Assembly: GCA_963932465.1 (NCBI GenBank)
Contig: OZ010795.1
Coordinates: forward strand, 518,945,451-519,009,450
From: Maratus speciosus
Lineage: Eukaryota; Arthropoda; Arachnida; Araneae; Salticidae
Direction: 5' to 3'
DNA: 64,000 bases
Numbering within the stretch: the stretch's first letter is position 1; each line of letters opens with the position of its first letter. The notes beneath the pieces were generated by a model. It did no database searches, was not told the origin of the DNA, and saw only the letters and a program-made list of their open reading frames with translations. A program made the position numbers and the translations under genes. This document shows, in pieces, positions 1 through 10,014 of this stretch.

Positions 1-850
1 TAGAATGTGGATTGACGATATTAATGATTCTTTTGTAAACTATATTCATTTTTTAATGAATCTCTATTTGTATCTAAATACCCGAATTACTACTAATACC
101 ATTAATACTTTTACACGGAGACTTGGAAATCTGAAAAATTTGATATAGAAAAATTATCTGAGCCGGAATCACAAAAGAGGGGAAAAAACTTCGATTTTCT
201 TAATTTCCTTTTTAAGCAGGCCCGTCATCTTTAGCAAATGTATTATGTTTTTTTTTTTTTTTTTCAAACGGATTGTTATATCTAATTTGCACCGGTAAAA
301 AATAGCTTAAAAATATAAGTATATTTTCCGTAAATATTGTTGACCCAAGAAAGTTGTTCCTTAAACAGATTTTAGCACGGGTCAGGCAGGCACGAGTCAA
401 TAATTTTCATACATGCAGTGTTGTGACCGGACGAGAATATTTCGGGACACTTCTAGAAAGAATACAGCACAGGTCCAGAAATAAGTTCGGTTCGGACCGG
501 CCCGTGCCTGCAGAGAAAGCATGAACCGGCCACGACCTAGAAAACTGATGATCAGACTCATCCGATCCTGAGTCCATATAGGCCTCTAAATGGAATTTGA
601 ATGGGAAAAACATGTTGTAACAGCTAGGAATTTTTTTTATAAATTATGAAAAAAAATGAGTTTAAGTTGTAAATTTCGCTTAAACTCACAGATTTTTTGA
701 GCTTTCGTTCAGCTCACGCTCTTTTATCAAAAGTGAGTCAAGTTTAACTTAACGTCACAAAAAGTGAGCTAAACTCATGAGATTTCGCACAATGAGTTCG
801 CTCATACTGAAAATATGAATGCCAACTGGTGCCCATACATACTCACTGAT
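1..850. other. AT-rich stretch, no gene recognised
   Basis: No coding signal is recognisable on either strand. A T17 run lies near 248. Between about 655 and 800 the short motif GAGTTTAA and its complement TTAAACTC recur in both orientations around TGAGCT/AGCTCA words. That looks like the subterminal region of a degraded DNA transposon, but I cannot place its ends. The rest shows nothing I can name. Confidence 0.4.
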
Positions 851-1044
851 GCCAACGAACACTCCGGCACCAACCTTGTACAAAGTAGTAGTGCCGTCAC
901 CCTCGTATAAAGTATTTTATTCGATGGGGAATGGTATACCCCCCCCCCCCCCTATTTACTCCATTTCACCGTCATCGGTAGTTACAAAATGCGTTTTATA
1001 TTCCAAACTATACAATATGAACTTTAAAAATTTCTCCGTTTTAC

Positions 1045-1262
1045 TTGAAATGTGAGATGTTACAAGTTTAAAATATATATTTTATTTAAATTTCCTGGTA
1101 CTTTTGGCCTGCAATCGCACAGCCATCGTCAGGGAATGAATGTAACGGCAATTTAAAAAAAAATATTCCCTGACGATGAGTGTGGGATTAAGATCGAAAG
1201 TGCTAGCAATTTTAGATAAAATGCATATTTTAAACTTTTAACACCTGTATTTCACACGAAAA
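1045..1262. repeat. Inverted repeat, possibly Penelope-like
   Basis: The arms 1045-1138 and 1167-1262 are inverted copies, with a spacer of about 28 bp containing an A-run. Both read CCCTGACGATG at their inner end, and 45-55 bp further out both read ATATTTTAAACTT. CTGACGA fits the hammerhead core pattern CUGANGA, and one arm has GAAAG about 22 nt downstream, but stem II does not pair well. The layout resembles the paired repeats of Penelope-like elements. The family assignment is inference. Confidence 0.5.
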
Positions 1263-1525
1263 TCTAGCATTCAGAAATAAGGCAACTTCAAAAATCCGGG
1301 AACGAAGGCCAGCTCTCCCAATTTTTTTTTCTTCCAACTTGTGGGACAAAGAAAAATAGCAATTGTTTACGAATTAAAAATTTCGAGATCGAAAGATATG
1401 GATTAGCGGACACTGAGATCTCTCAAGCTGTGCTAAATAGAACCGCCGATAACTCTATATTAGCAGTTCATAGGAAGGAGAACGAAAAACTTGCAGAAGA
1501 AAAGATATTTTAGATTAAAAGATAT

Positions 1526-1715
1526 TTTATAAGTGAACAATATCGATTTTGGAAATGTAGTATTGTTCCTCTAAACCATTTAGTAATTTTCCAGTGAAAC
1601 ATATACATTTTTCAAGGGACGTCACTTGAAAAATGTATATGTTTCACTGGAAAATTACTAAACGGTTTAGAGGAACAATACTACATTTCCAAAATCGATA
1701 TTGTTCACTTATAAA
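1526..1715. repeat. 190-bp palindrome, nearly perfect, no spacer
   Basis: The sequence from 1526 reads as its own reverse complement from 1715, centred on GACGTC at 1618-1623. I find only two mispaired positions: G1617 against A1624, and one C/T difference in AAACCATTT versus AAACGGTTT. Each arm is 95 bp and there is no loop. No open reading frame lies inside. A transcript would fold into one long hairpin. Confidence 0.9.
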
Positions 1716-2269
1716 TTCCAAGAAAAACTTGTTATTGAACGGCAAAAACTATAGCAAATAAAATTTTATCAATCGAGACAAGAATTGATTTCACTGTTTA
1801 TTAGAATTTATGTACCGTAGAAAAAATCAATGTTTTCTTTTATATTTATTTTTCCCACATAAATGTCGCTTGGTTTTAAATTAATTATGAATAAATGCAC
1901 CATTAAGATATCAGAAGCACATTTGATATTCTTTCAGAAATCTGGAATTTTCAAAAAGCCGGCGAAGTCCTGGTCCTGACGATGCCGGATTTTCGAGGTA
2001 CATCTGCACATAATTAATCAATTCTCCAAATTATTCCTCTTCTAAATTTTATGATAGCATCGCACCCCATTCATTCTTGGTTCTCCAGCACATAATTTGT
2101 CATATGGAACATATTTTGTAACTAGCGATGGCAGTGAAATGGGAAAGGTAGGGGAACTGTATTCCACTTTTCATCGAATAAAATATATTATACAGCGGTG
2201 ACAGCAATACTACTTTGCACAAGGTTGATGCCGGAGTGGTAGTTGGAATCAATAAAAAGACGTCAAATT

Positions 2270-2672
2270 GCATTGGCTTAGGATAAACTAGAATGGCCTA
2301 GGACAAACTAGAAGGTTGGCGCCGAGGAAGTCTTTGGGATCAATAAAAGCTCGCCAAATTGAATTGGCCTAGGACAAACTAGATCGGCCTAGGATAAACT
2401 AGTTCAGATCAATGAATAGCAGGTTAAACTAGTTTATCCTATGAGCATTAGGCCAAACTAGTTTGGCCTAGGTAAAACTAGTTTGTCCTACGTGCGTCAG
2501 GATAAACTAGTTTGGCCTAGGAAAAACTAGTTTATCCTATGGGCGTTAGGATAAACTAATTTGGCCTAGGAAAAACTAGTTTATCCTATGGGCGTTAGGA
2601 TAAACTAGTTTGGCCTAGGAAAAACTAGTTTATCCCATGGGCGTTAGGATAAATTAGTTTGGCCTAAAATCG
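2270..2672. repeat. Tandem array, 49-bp unit built of palindromes
   Basis: From 2443 to about 2672 a 49-bp unit repeats almost five times; unit starts are at 2443, 2492, 2541, 2590 and 2639. Each unit contains two 18-bp palindromic words of the type GGCCAAACTAGTTTGGCC or GGATAAACTAGTTTATCC, plus CCTAGG. Degenerate copies (GGCCTAGGACAAACTAG) continue upstream to about 2270. There are no unique spacers between units, so it is a satellite-like array and not a CRISPR array. Confidence 0.9.
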
Positions 2673-2689
2673 GGTTTGGCCGGTAACAT

Positions 2690-2960
2690 GTACATCAATA
2701 ATTTCTGTAAAATTGAATAAAAGTTAACATTAATCAGGTTATTTTTATATTGAAGAACGTGTCATAATATCTAGCAAGTTAAATTATTATCACTTTACTA
2801 GTAATTTTAATTAGTGCCACCACTTTACTAGCAAGTTTAATTAAATATCATTTTATATTATTTGTAAATAAACACAAAAATATTATTTGTAATCTCTTTC
2901 TTACTACACTAATGATTTCTGTTGGTGAAGATTTAAAAGGGAATATTGATAATATATAAA
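2690..2960 (+). repeat. Direct repeat, copy 1 of 2
   Basis: This block of about 260 bp (landmarks ATCAATAATTTCTG, AGTTAACATTAATCAGG, TTTCTGTTGGTGAAG) recurs in the same orientation at about 4046-4285, at roughly 90% identity. The copies lie 1.35 kb apart and flank the hAT MITE at 3442-3742. The TCTAGCAAGTT words inside are themselves repeated. Function unknown; a dispersed or segmental duplication. Confidence 0.8.
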
Positions 2961-3433
2961 ATGGAGTCGACAATGTGTCTGTAAAACTGATAAAGTTAGA
3001 AAACTGATTTCTTATCGATAGCACGTACAACACACAGAATTTATTTTACTCTATAAATAAACTAACGAAATTACTTTTCTTGCCAAAATAGAGTAACTGG
3101 CTAAATTTATATCAAATTTATGTTCATTGCTCGACTTCTGTTAAAGTCAAGAGAAAAGAATATTGCTTAAAATGAATGTGATTTTATTTTCAAGACATGT
3201 TGTAGTCAATGTTTAAAACATACAATAGATGTACTATATGTATTATTAGTTGTAAAGTTTACATAATTATTGGATATTTTAAATAATATTCTCCTATAAA
3301 TTATCGATAACTGAAAGGAATTTACAATAAGTATATTGGAATTTTTGTTTTGTAAATTAAAATAATACATATATAATTTTAATTAATGTTTCAATTAATT
3401 GTCAGCAGTAAAATCACGCTCGAAACTTATTGA
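2961..3433. other. AT-rich stretch, nothing recognised
   Basis: About 470 bp of AT-rich DNA between the direct repeat and the hAT MITE. The short reading frame crossing 2848-3033 overlaps the repeat and has no recognisable domain. Confidence 0.4.
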
Positions 3434-3750
3434 ATACATAATTAGTGATTTATCACATTGCTAGCGAAGCGTAGAACCAACAATATGTTTGTTCACCGAT
3501 ATTGTGTCTGTTTGCGTCTCATGTTTCGCCGCAGGATTGTGCGCTCAAGAAGACTATTCCATCTTGTTCTGAAGTTTCAGCCTTACCAATTTATGTGGGA
3601 AATACTAAACTGGGCTTCGTTCTCGTAGTTTAAGTGGTAGAGCACTTGAAGCGCTATTCCAAAGGTTCCGGGTTCAATTCCCGACTTGGACATTTTTCAC
3701 ATTATTGGTTCTACGCTTCGTTGGCAATGTGATAAATCCCTTATACATAA
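3434..3750. mobile_element. hAT-type MITE (301 bp) with 8-bp target duplication
   Basis: The element spans 3442-3742 and is flanked by ATACATAA at 3434-3441 and again at 3743-3750, a perfect 8-bp direct duplication as hAT transposases make. Its ends are inverted repeats of about 40 bp: both carry GGTTCTACGCTTCG on one strand, then GCAATGTGATAAATC. No transposase is present, so it is non-autonomous. It holds a tRNA-like unit (3619-3691) just inside the right repeat. I am confident of the MITE structure; the superfamily rests on the 8-bp duplication and the AGTG/AGGG-like tips. Confidence 0.85.
3619..3697 (+). tRNA. tRNA-like Pol III unit inside a MITE (pseudo-tRNA)
   Basis: An A-box-like word TAGTTTAAGTGG lies at 3626-3637, a B-box-like word GGTTCAATTCC about 34 nt further on, and a T5 run at 3693-3697 follows at once and would end Pol III transcription. 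The D arm pairs (G10-C25 type), the T arm pairs at four of five positions, and the 3' CTTGGAC pairs five of seven with GTTCTCG upstream. The anticodon arm does not fold and the expected T33 is missing, so no isotype can be given. I read this as a decayed tRNA gene or SINE head captured by the MITE. Confidence 0.6.
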
Positions 3751-4045
3751 AAAAGCACATTTTTAAGAAAATACCTTCTTTATTACATAAATGTAAATAT
3801 TTATCTATTTTCTCTTATATTAACAATGAAAGTTATTAACATACGATAGAAAATTAATAAAATAAATGCTTCATATCTTATGAATTATTTATTCAAAGAA
3901 ATGTTTTAAAATTTCCACCTCATAGAAAAGTACTGATTCATGAACCAGGCTGCAATTACGTTTTATTACTTATTATTATCATAAATTTAGAGGAAATACT
4001 TATTTTACATAATGGGTGTGCACTTTGGATTTATCTCGGTATATA

Positions 4046-4285
4046 TATCAATAATTTCTGTAAAATTGAATAAAAGTTAACATTAATCAGGTTATTTTTA
4101 TATTGAAGAATGTGTCATAATATCTAGCAAGTTAAATTATTATCACTTTTCTACTAAGTTTAATTAGTGCCATCACTTTTCTAGCAAGTTTAATTACATA
4201 TCATTTTAAAGAATTATTTGTAATATCTTTCTTATTACACTAATAATTTCTGTTGGTGAAGATTTAAAAAGGAATGTTGATGTAA
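4046..4285 (+). repeat. Direct repeat, copy 2 of 2
   Basis: Second copy of the block at 2690-2960, in the same orientation. It ends just before an A-rich simple repeat of the form A(n)C at about 4290-4336. It differs from copy 1 mainly by single substitutions and a small indel near 4205. Confidence 0.8.
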
Positions 4286-4289
4286 AACC

Positions 4290-4336
4290 GAAAAAAAAAA
4301 CAAAAAAAAAAACAAAAAAAAAAAAAAAAAAAAAAT
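4290..4336. repeat. A-rich simple repeat
   Basis: Runs of A separated by single C residues, then an uninterrupted A run. It follows the second direct repeat directly and could be a decayed retroposon tail. No retroposon body was recognised. Confidence 0.8.
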
Positions 4337-4537
4337 GATTTTTTTAGATAAAACTTTTTTTATTTTTTTCCGTTTCCAACGCGAACCGTTCCAACTGTGT
4401 TCAGCTATTAATGAAGAAACGGCGATGGAGTTCTAATGAATAATTCTTCAAAACTTTAAATACGTTCAAAATTGTGTTTTTTGAATAACTGGTCATTTTA
4501 GAAAAGTTAGTACCTAAACCTTTATCTACTGATGGTA

Positions 4538-5645
4538 CTTATAAGTAGGGATTGACCGAAGCAGCAATTTTGCCGAATACCGAATACCGAAGCTTCGGTC
4601 AAAGTGTATACCGAATATTCGGTATTCGACAACCGAATACTTGAAAATTTTTAATACGCATTTTTGCATATATTAGCTTTTTTAATAAACTTTAATTGGA
4701 ATTACATTCTCAATAATTTAATCCAGTTACATTTTTATTCTTAAATCTAACAAAAAAATTTAAAGACTTCTTTCCACTCACAAATTCATTAACCCATCAC
4801 TTATTTTTTATTATTTTCTCACTAGTCAATATCCAAAAATAACCTATGAAAGTATTAACTATACGGGCTATTATTAAGGATAAGGATTGTCAGAAAAAAG
4901 AAAGTTCATTAAAATAAAAAGAAAAAAATGTTGTTATTAAGCTGATTTACTGATTGTCTAAGTCTAATTGTAAACATATTGAATAGGAATGTTCTCAAAA
5001 TACAAAAGGTATCATATCAATTTGTACATTTAAGTATTTTCTGTCAAATTATTGATAGATTATTATATTTTGATTAATATTTTAACAAGTGGTGATGAAG
5101 GTAACAAATTTGAGCTATTTTGATATAACGGTTATAAAAACTATAGGATAGGCATATGGGTATACTTATTTGATGTGTGTATTTTCTTTAATAACCTTAG
5201 ATTTACAGATATGAACTCTGATATACCTATTTGATGTGTGTATTAAACAAAATACACATTAAATATATTAAAAAAACAAACTAATGTAGAGGTAATTAAA
5301 ATTAAAAGATAAGGGAAAGATGTGCATGTTCCTTATTTTTTTTCTCTATTGTAGACAGTTGTTTTGATTTCACCCCTATGTAGACTATTTTAGGAAGAAT
5401 TTTTTTTTTAAATTAAAAATGGCCTTTGACTTGTTTTTTGTAGTGCACCTGAACTCTGAACTCATGCACATAATATTGAAACTGATTGTTTAGCCTATTC
5501 TACTGCTAAGTAAAAGAGAGAATTCTTCTAATTCTAAAAAATACTTATCTGCAATTATTCGGCCGAAGCCGAATATTCAGCTTACATGCCGAACCATCGA
5601 ATACCGAATCAACTATTCGGTATTCCTTGAAACCCTACTTACAAG
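4538..5645. mobile_element. hAT-type non-autonomous element (1092 bp)
   Basis: The element spans 4546-5637. It begins TAGGGATTG and ends CAAACCCTA-like in reverse complement (TAGGGTTTC). It is flanked by CTTATAAG (4538-4545) and CTTACAAG (5638-5645), an 8-bp duplication with one difference. Inside each end, CCGAATA and its complement TATTCGG recur many times, the clustered subterminal motifs typical of hAT elements. The AT-rich middle holds no transposase frame. Confidence is high for a hAT-type derivative and low for any specific family. Confidence 0.8.
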
Positions 5646-6420
5646 TACCATTACAATAACTTGCTATAAAATTGATTTAATACATCAATTAGTTTATATA
5701 GTTTAGAATGAGTTATAGATACATTACTTTATCTTGTTCCAAAAGCATTATTGGTTACACAAAAGAAAAATATTTTTAAAAGGATGATTTCTTTTGCGTT
5801 TGCATCTTTTCATTTTTCTTTGCGTTGCGGTGTGGGGAGGAATTTACAATTCGGAAATATTTCTATATTTCTATTGTAAAGACATTATATTTGTGCATTT
5901 ATTAACTCTACGAAATACGAAGAAAAATATTTAAAATAAAAGATTTGAGTAGGATTATAAATATTGCACAAAATCTCTATAAATTCAAATTTAATAATTT
6001 CTTCTAAATCCTTCAATCCTTCTAAAATCCATCTAAAATTTATTAAATGATTATGTAAATCTTTTAATGTAGTTTAAACAATTCACGAAAAATTGTTTGG
6101 AAGATCAAATTTTCATGAATTCATAATTCAGTACATAAAGGGTTCATCGATTGGCATTGAATTTGATCTAGCTACTTAAGACATGTATTCATAAAGTACG
6201 AGAATTAGGTGCATAAGCTACAAATTTACAATCAATGTGAAAATAAGCATAAGACACACAAAAACACAAATAAAAAGATTAAAAATTAAAATGTATGGAC
6301 GGATCCTGCGTAGTGTTAACTGTTTTTCGATGTTTTTCTGTCAGGTACACCATTTCTTTCGGATATAGAAACTCTTACTTTTTGCTGCCTCAGACAATTC
6401 ATTAGCCTATAATCGGTAAC
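5646..6420. other. AT-rich stretch, nothing recognised
   Basis: About 775 bp without a reading frame, repeat or structure that I can name. Confidence 0.4.
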
Positions 6421-6423
6421 CAT

Positions 6424-7033
6424 TTTTTAGCTCACAGGCTATCAAAGCCTGCGAGCTAATGTCATCGCAGGTTCTGTACGTATGTATACGCGTATGTATG
6501 TACGAACGTAACGCGATAACTCTTGATAGAAATATCCGATTTGCTTAAATCTTTTTTCTAGGTTAATTCTCATAAGGCGCTTCCCTGATTAGTATTGGTG
6601 GTTCATTGTTTAAGTATAAAGGGGGTATGGGGGGCTCATCCCCCCTTAACTTATATAAATGGGTTTTTGTGCAGAATTATCAGATTTGCTCCGATTTTGG
6701 TGTACCGGTTAATTCTGATACGGCGCTTACCTGATTAGATTTGAGGTTCATTGTTTAGGTATAAAGGGAGAATCGGAATGGGTGTGTGTGGTGGTAAATA
6801 CCTCCTTAATTTAGATAAATGAGTTTTCTTATCCAATTTCCTTCAAATTTGGTATACCGGTTTATTCTGATAAGGGGCTTCCTTGATGAGATTTGGAGGC
6901 TCATCGGTTAAGTATAAAAATGTGTAACGGGGGGGGGGGGGGTGCTATTCCCACCTTAATTGATTTTTCGAAAGGCATTATTCTTTGAAGTAAGAGTATA
7001 ATATACAGCTAATTTGAATAGACTGTGAGCTCA
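6424..7033. mobile_element. MITE-like repeat with internal tandem units
   Basis: The ends carry an imperfect inverted repeat of about 18 bp: AGCTCACAGGCTATC at about 6430 and, in reverse complement, AGCTCACAGTCTATT near 7020-7034. Next to the left end is a hairpin around AGGCTATCAAAGCCT. The interior (about 6530-6965) holds three diverged tandem units of 146-152 bp, each starting near GGTTAATTCT (6561, 6707, 6859) and containing GGCGCTT, GGTTCATTGTTTA and AAGTATAAA. A G14 run lies near 6930. No protein is encoded. I infer a non-autonomous DNA element; no target duplication was verified. Confidence 0.55.
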
Positions 7034-7139
7034 GTGCCATCACTAACTGAGCACTTTTCTTTTTTATTAATTTTTCATCTTTCTATTTTTTAATTTTTGT
7101 TTTGTGTATTTTTATGCTTATTTTCTATTATGTTTTAGC

Positions 7140-7860
7140 AATTAGCTCTGTTGGAATACTATCTTCTGAATATGGGTATTTTGTTGTTTTTAACTTCTAA
7201 GCATTTAAATATTCTGAAGTGGTTTATATGCGTTTTTTAATGTGTATTATTTTCAATACTTTGTGCCACAAATGCCTAAAATGCTCGAAAATGTAGTTGG
7301 CGTATAGATCATTTATACATTCTTTAGAATTTGAAAAACACTCCAGAATGCATTAACGGCCAAGTTGCAGAAAGCCATTTTGAATGAAAGATTTGGGATG
7401 TTTTCTTCGTATGCGAACTTTAGATATCACTACTTTTTCTGCCCAAAACATTAGGGAGAACTTGGAGCTTTTTATTTTTTTTATAGAAAAAGTTTTGTTC
7501 TGTTATCAGTATTTTTGGAACGTTTTTCAAGTTTGTTTTTCTCAACGATATTAATATATATTTTTTAAAGTTTCGGTACTTTTATGTTAGCCGAGCGCAA
7601 ATCTCGCCAATAGCAATTTTCAATTTTCGCATGAGTAAATTAGAAATAATGCTTTTATTTTAAAATAAAATATTTTGGTTTGTGTTTTTATTTCTTATTT
7701 ATGTATTTATTTATTTCTATATTTTAAATAAAGTGAGTGAAAGACATCGATTTTAAATGAAAGTTGTATATTTTGAATGAGATGAGTAAAAAGTTCATAT
7801 TTTTAAATGAAATGAATGAAATCTGAACAAAAGAGATGGCAAATCTGCATCAAAATTTCA
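7140..7860 (+). repeat. Dispersed repeat V, copy 1
   Basis: This block recurs in reverse orientation at about 38682-39245 and, in part, in the same orientation at about 39900-40255. Landmarks are GCATTAACGGCCAAGT, GATATCACTACTTTTTCTG, GAGAACTTGG and the end motif GGTACTTTTATGTTAGCC. Downstream of that motif it matches the interior of the small MITE at 38682-38992, so the two have been mobile together or form one family. Non-coding. Confidence 0.75.
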
Positions 7861-8049
7861 AATATATTTTACAAATACCAATGTCTTCTTCTGACGGAAA
7901 CGATACAGAAGGTTAACGAATCTTAACTAAACCATTTAAACAATTTCTTTATTTTCTGCTTCACAGATTTTTCTCTTTCAAATCATATTTTTTGTTGATG
8001 ACACTTCATTTTCAGCTTGTAATCTTTTTTATTTTTATTGCATTACTAA

Positions 8050-8482
8050 ATAATTGCTCGAAAGCTGTCTAAACGCGTTCAATAAAATTAATATTAATCT
8101 TATTAATATAATCTCAAAGTATCAAATTAATGTCTCGCGCAATTTTTAAATTTAAACTGCTTTGCAATATTACTTTTTGTTCATTTTACGTAATAAGTGT
8201 AATGTGATGCAGATGTGATGTAATTTCTCCTATTTAAGACTTCTAACGCATGTTAATGAATTTATTATTTTACAATATCCTTAAAAAATTCACATGTAAA
8301 TATAGTCTTTATGAAGTAATTTTTAATAAGTTCCTGCTTTTCACACGTAATTATTTAATTCTAATTTGAAAGGGTTTTTTTGTTAATAATAGTCACGTGT
8401 AAATAAATTTTTAATTTGAAGCAAACATTATTATTTGCGCTGTTTATACAGTTGGCAACAGTTTAAATTAATACCATTTCCT
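8050..8482 (-). mobile_element. Helitron-like repeat X1, downstream part
   Basis: This is one part of a copy of family X interrupted by Gypsy A. The rest lies at 19417-19830. The two join in reading order when compared with uninterrupted copies X2 (24450-25902) and X3 (48423-50354), which read straight across the junction at CTAAAAT. Family X starts TCTCTCTATTC and ends with a GC hairpin plus CTAGT (seen in X2 and X3), which fits a non-autonomous Helitron. X1 lacks the 3' end, being lost or diverged before about 8050. Confidence 0.65.
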
Positions 8483-8487
8483 AAAAT

Positions 8488-8667
8488 TATTGTGTATTAA
8501 CCGAGACATAAATGGTTAATACTAATACAACTAAAGCTATTTATTACATTAGATTACAAGCCCAAAAACATATCTATCTGACCGTGATTACCAAGTATAT
8601 TTTCATATCTCATTCGTGCGGCCTGTTGCCATTCCGGTAGCATAAAAGTGTGTTACAATACATAACA
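8488..8667 (-). repeat. Gypsy A 3' LTR
   Basis: This 180-bp segment matches 19267-19411, apart from an internal block of about 36 bp present only here, which implies a deletion in the other LTR. On the minus strand the LTR starts TGTTATGTATTG, directly after a purine-rich tract (plus strand TTCCTCCCCCCTA, about 8668-8680) that would prime plus-strand DNA synthesis. Confidence 0.88.
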
Positions 8668-8677
8668 TTCCTCCCCC

Positions 8678-9930
8678 CTATGTAACGTAGTCCTTTAGCC
8701 AGGTTGGTGGATGTTTAGCTCTCACTGGTCTCGGTGAAAGGACCGCTGGACTTGCAGCATCTGGTAACGTTCCAACTTCTGCAGGTGCAGTCCCAATTAA
8801 ACTGTCCATCTTCCTAGGCTCTGAAACCACGTCATTTGTCGACAGAACTGGATCCTGGTTGCCTCCTGCTGGCTCAGAGTTATCGCTGTCTCCTACTGAT
8901 TCTGACATCAACGGTGAAGGTGTTGGGACATTAGATGGAAGAACTATCAGAGTCTGTCATATGTTGAGGACTTCCCAGGCGTCGTCTTAGTTGGTCAATG
9001 CGTCTTTTCCACACAAGGCCTTTATCCGTTAAAACCTCATACAATGTGGGGCTAATTACTTCTATTATTGTAGATGGTACCCATTTGTCGTGAGGATGGA
9101 ATCCTCGAGCATATACCAAGTCTAGAGGTGCAAACATACGGAATCTTGAATTAGACAGATCCTTAGGATTAGGCTGCAAAACATCTGGATGGATCCTGTC
9201 CAGGCAGGTTTTCAAACGGCGGTTCATAAGCAGCTCTGCTGGAGAAACATTGGTAGCAGAATTGGGCGTAGCATGTTGTGCTAATATGAATGATGCAAGT
9301 CTAGTATTCCAGTTCTCCGAAACAATTCTTCGAAGTGCATCTTTTGTTGTCTGCACCATTCGTTCTGCTTGTCCGTTTGATGAAGGATGTCCAGGATCTG
9401 TGAATGTATGATAGATTCCGTTTCTCATAAGGAACCGTTCAAATTCAGACGATGTGAAGCCAGGTCCGTTATCTGAGACTATGGTGTCAGGAATACCATG
9501 TGAGTCAAAAAGCTTCCTCAAAGCTTCAATAGCACAAGGTGAGTCTGTTGACGATACCTTAATAACCTCTAGCCATTTTAGATATGCATCAACAACAATG
9601 AGGAAAAGGGATCCCTTAGAAGGCCCATCATGATCTATGTGGAGTCTTGACCATGGTCTTTTAATGGATTCCCATGTACCCAGTGTCTTAGGTGGTACAT
9701 GTTATGTTTGTTGACAAATATTACACCTATTTACTGTGTCTTCAATTTGACTATCCATCTTTGGCCACCACATGTAACTTCTTGCAAGGCTCTTTGTACG
9801 TACGATGTCTTGATGTGAGCTGTGGATAGTGGCCAATAGGTGTTCTTGTGCCTTCCGAGGTATTATGACCCTGCATCCCCATAGGAGGCATCCTTTGTGG
9901 GTTGAGATTTCCAGTCGCCGTTGGAAATAG
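8678..9930 (-). pseudogene. Gypsy A integrase and Pol C-terminus
   Basis: This is the last Pol domain, which would splice element DNA into the host chromosome. Running down the minus strand from about 9930 are an H2C2 zinc-binding region (HSSHQD near its start, CNICQ at its end), then the catalytic core with Asp in HIDHDGP, Asp in IVSDNGP and Glu in NGQAERM, so all three acidic residues survive. A C-terminal domain follows and the tail ends PTWLKDYV before the stop at 8678. A TAA stop at 9704-9702 separates the zinc finger from the core, and the frame breaks between 8931 and 8911. Not functional as it stands. Confidence 0.9.
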
Positions 9931-10014
9931 GGGTGAATTCTGCATCTGGATTTTCAGCGGGCCACCCCTTCAAAACCCAGCTGAGTACTCGAGCTAAGAA
10001 AGGGTCTTGCATAG

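Larger units (their letters stand above)
851..2252. repeat. Inverted repeat pair enclosing 1.1 kb (foldback-type)
   Basis: The segment 851-1006 reappears in reverse complement at about 2095-2252, at roughly 75% identity by eye. Shared landmarks are ACTCCGGCA, CAACCTTGT, CAAAGTAGTA, TTTTATTCGATG and TAGTTACAAAAT. A C14 run at about 940-953 interrupts the left arm. The enclosed sequence holds two further inverted repeats (1045-1262 and 1526-1715), so three inverted structures lie within 1.4 kb. I infer a foldback or multiply re-inverted repeat. No terminal duplication was found. Confidence 0.6.

Noticed and set aside
2443..2672. Possible CRISPR array
   Set aside because: The 49-bp units are contiguous, with no unique spacers, and the DNA is eukaryotic in character.
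9751..9945. Separate small minus-strand gene
   Set aside because: It is an out-of-frame reading of the Gypsy A integrase zinc-finger region.
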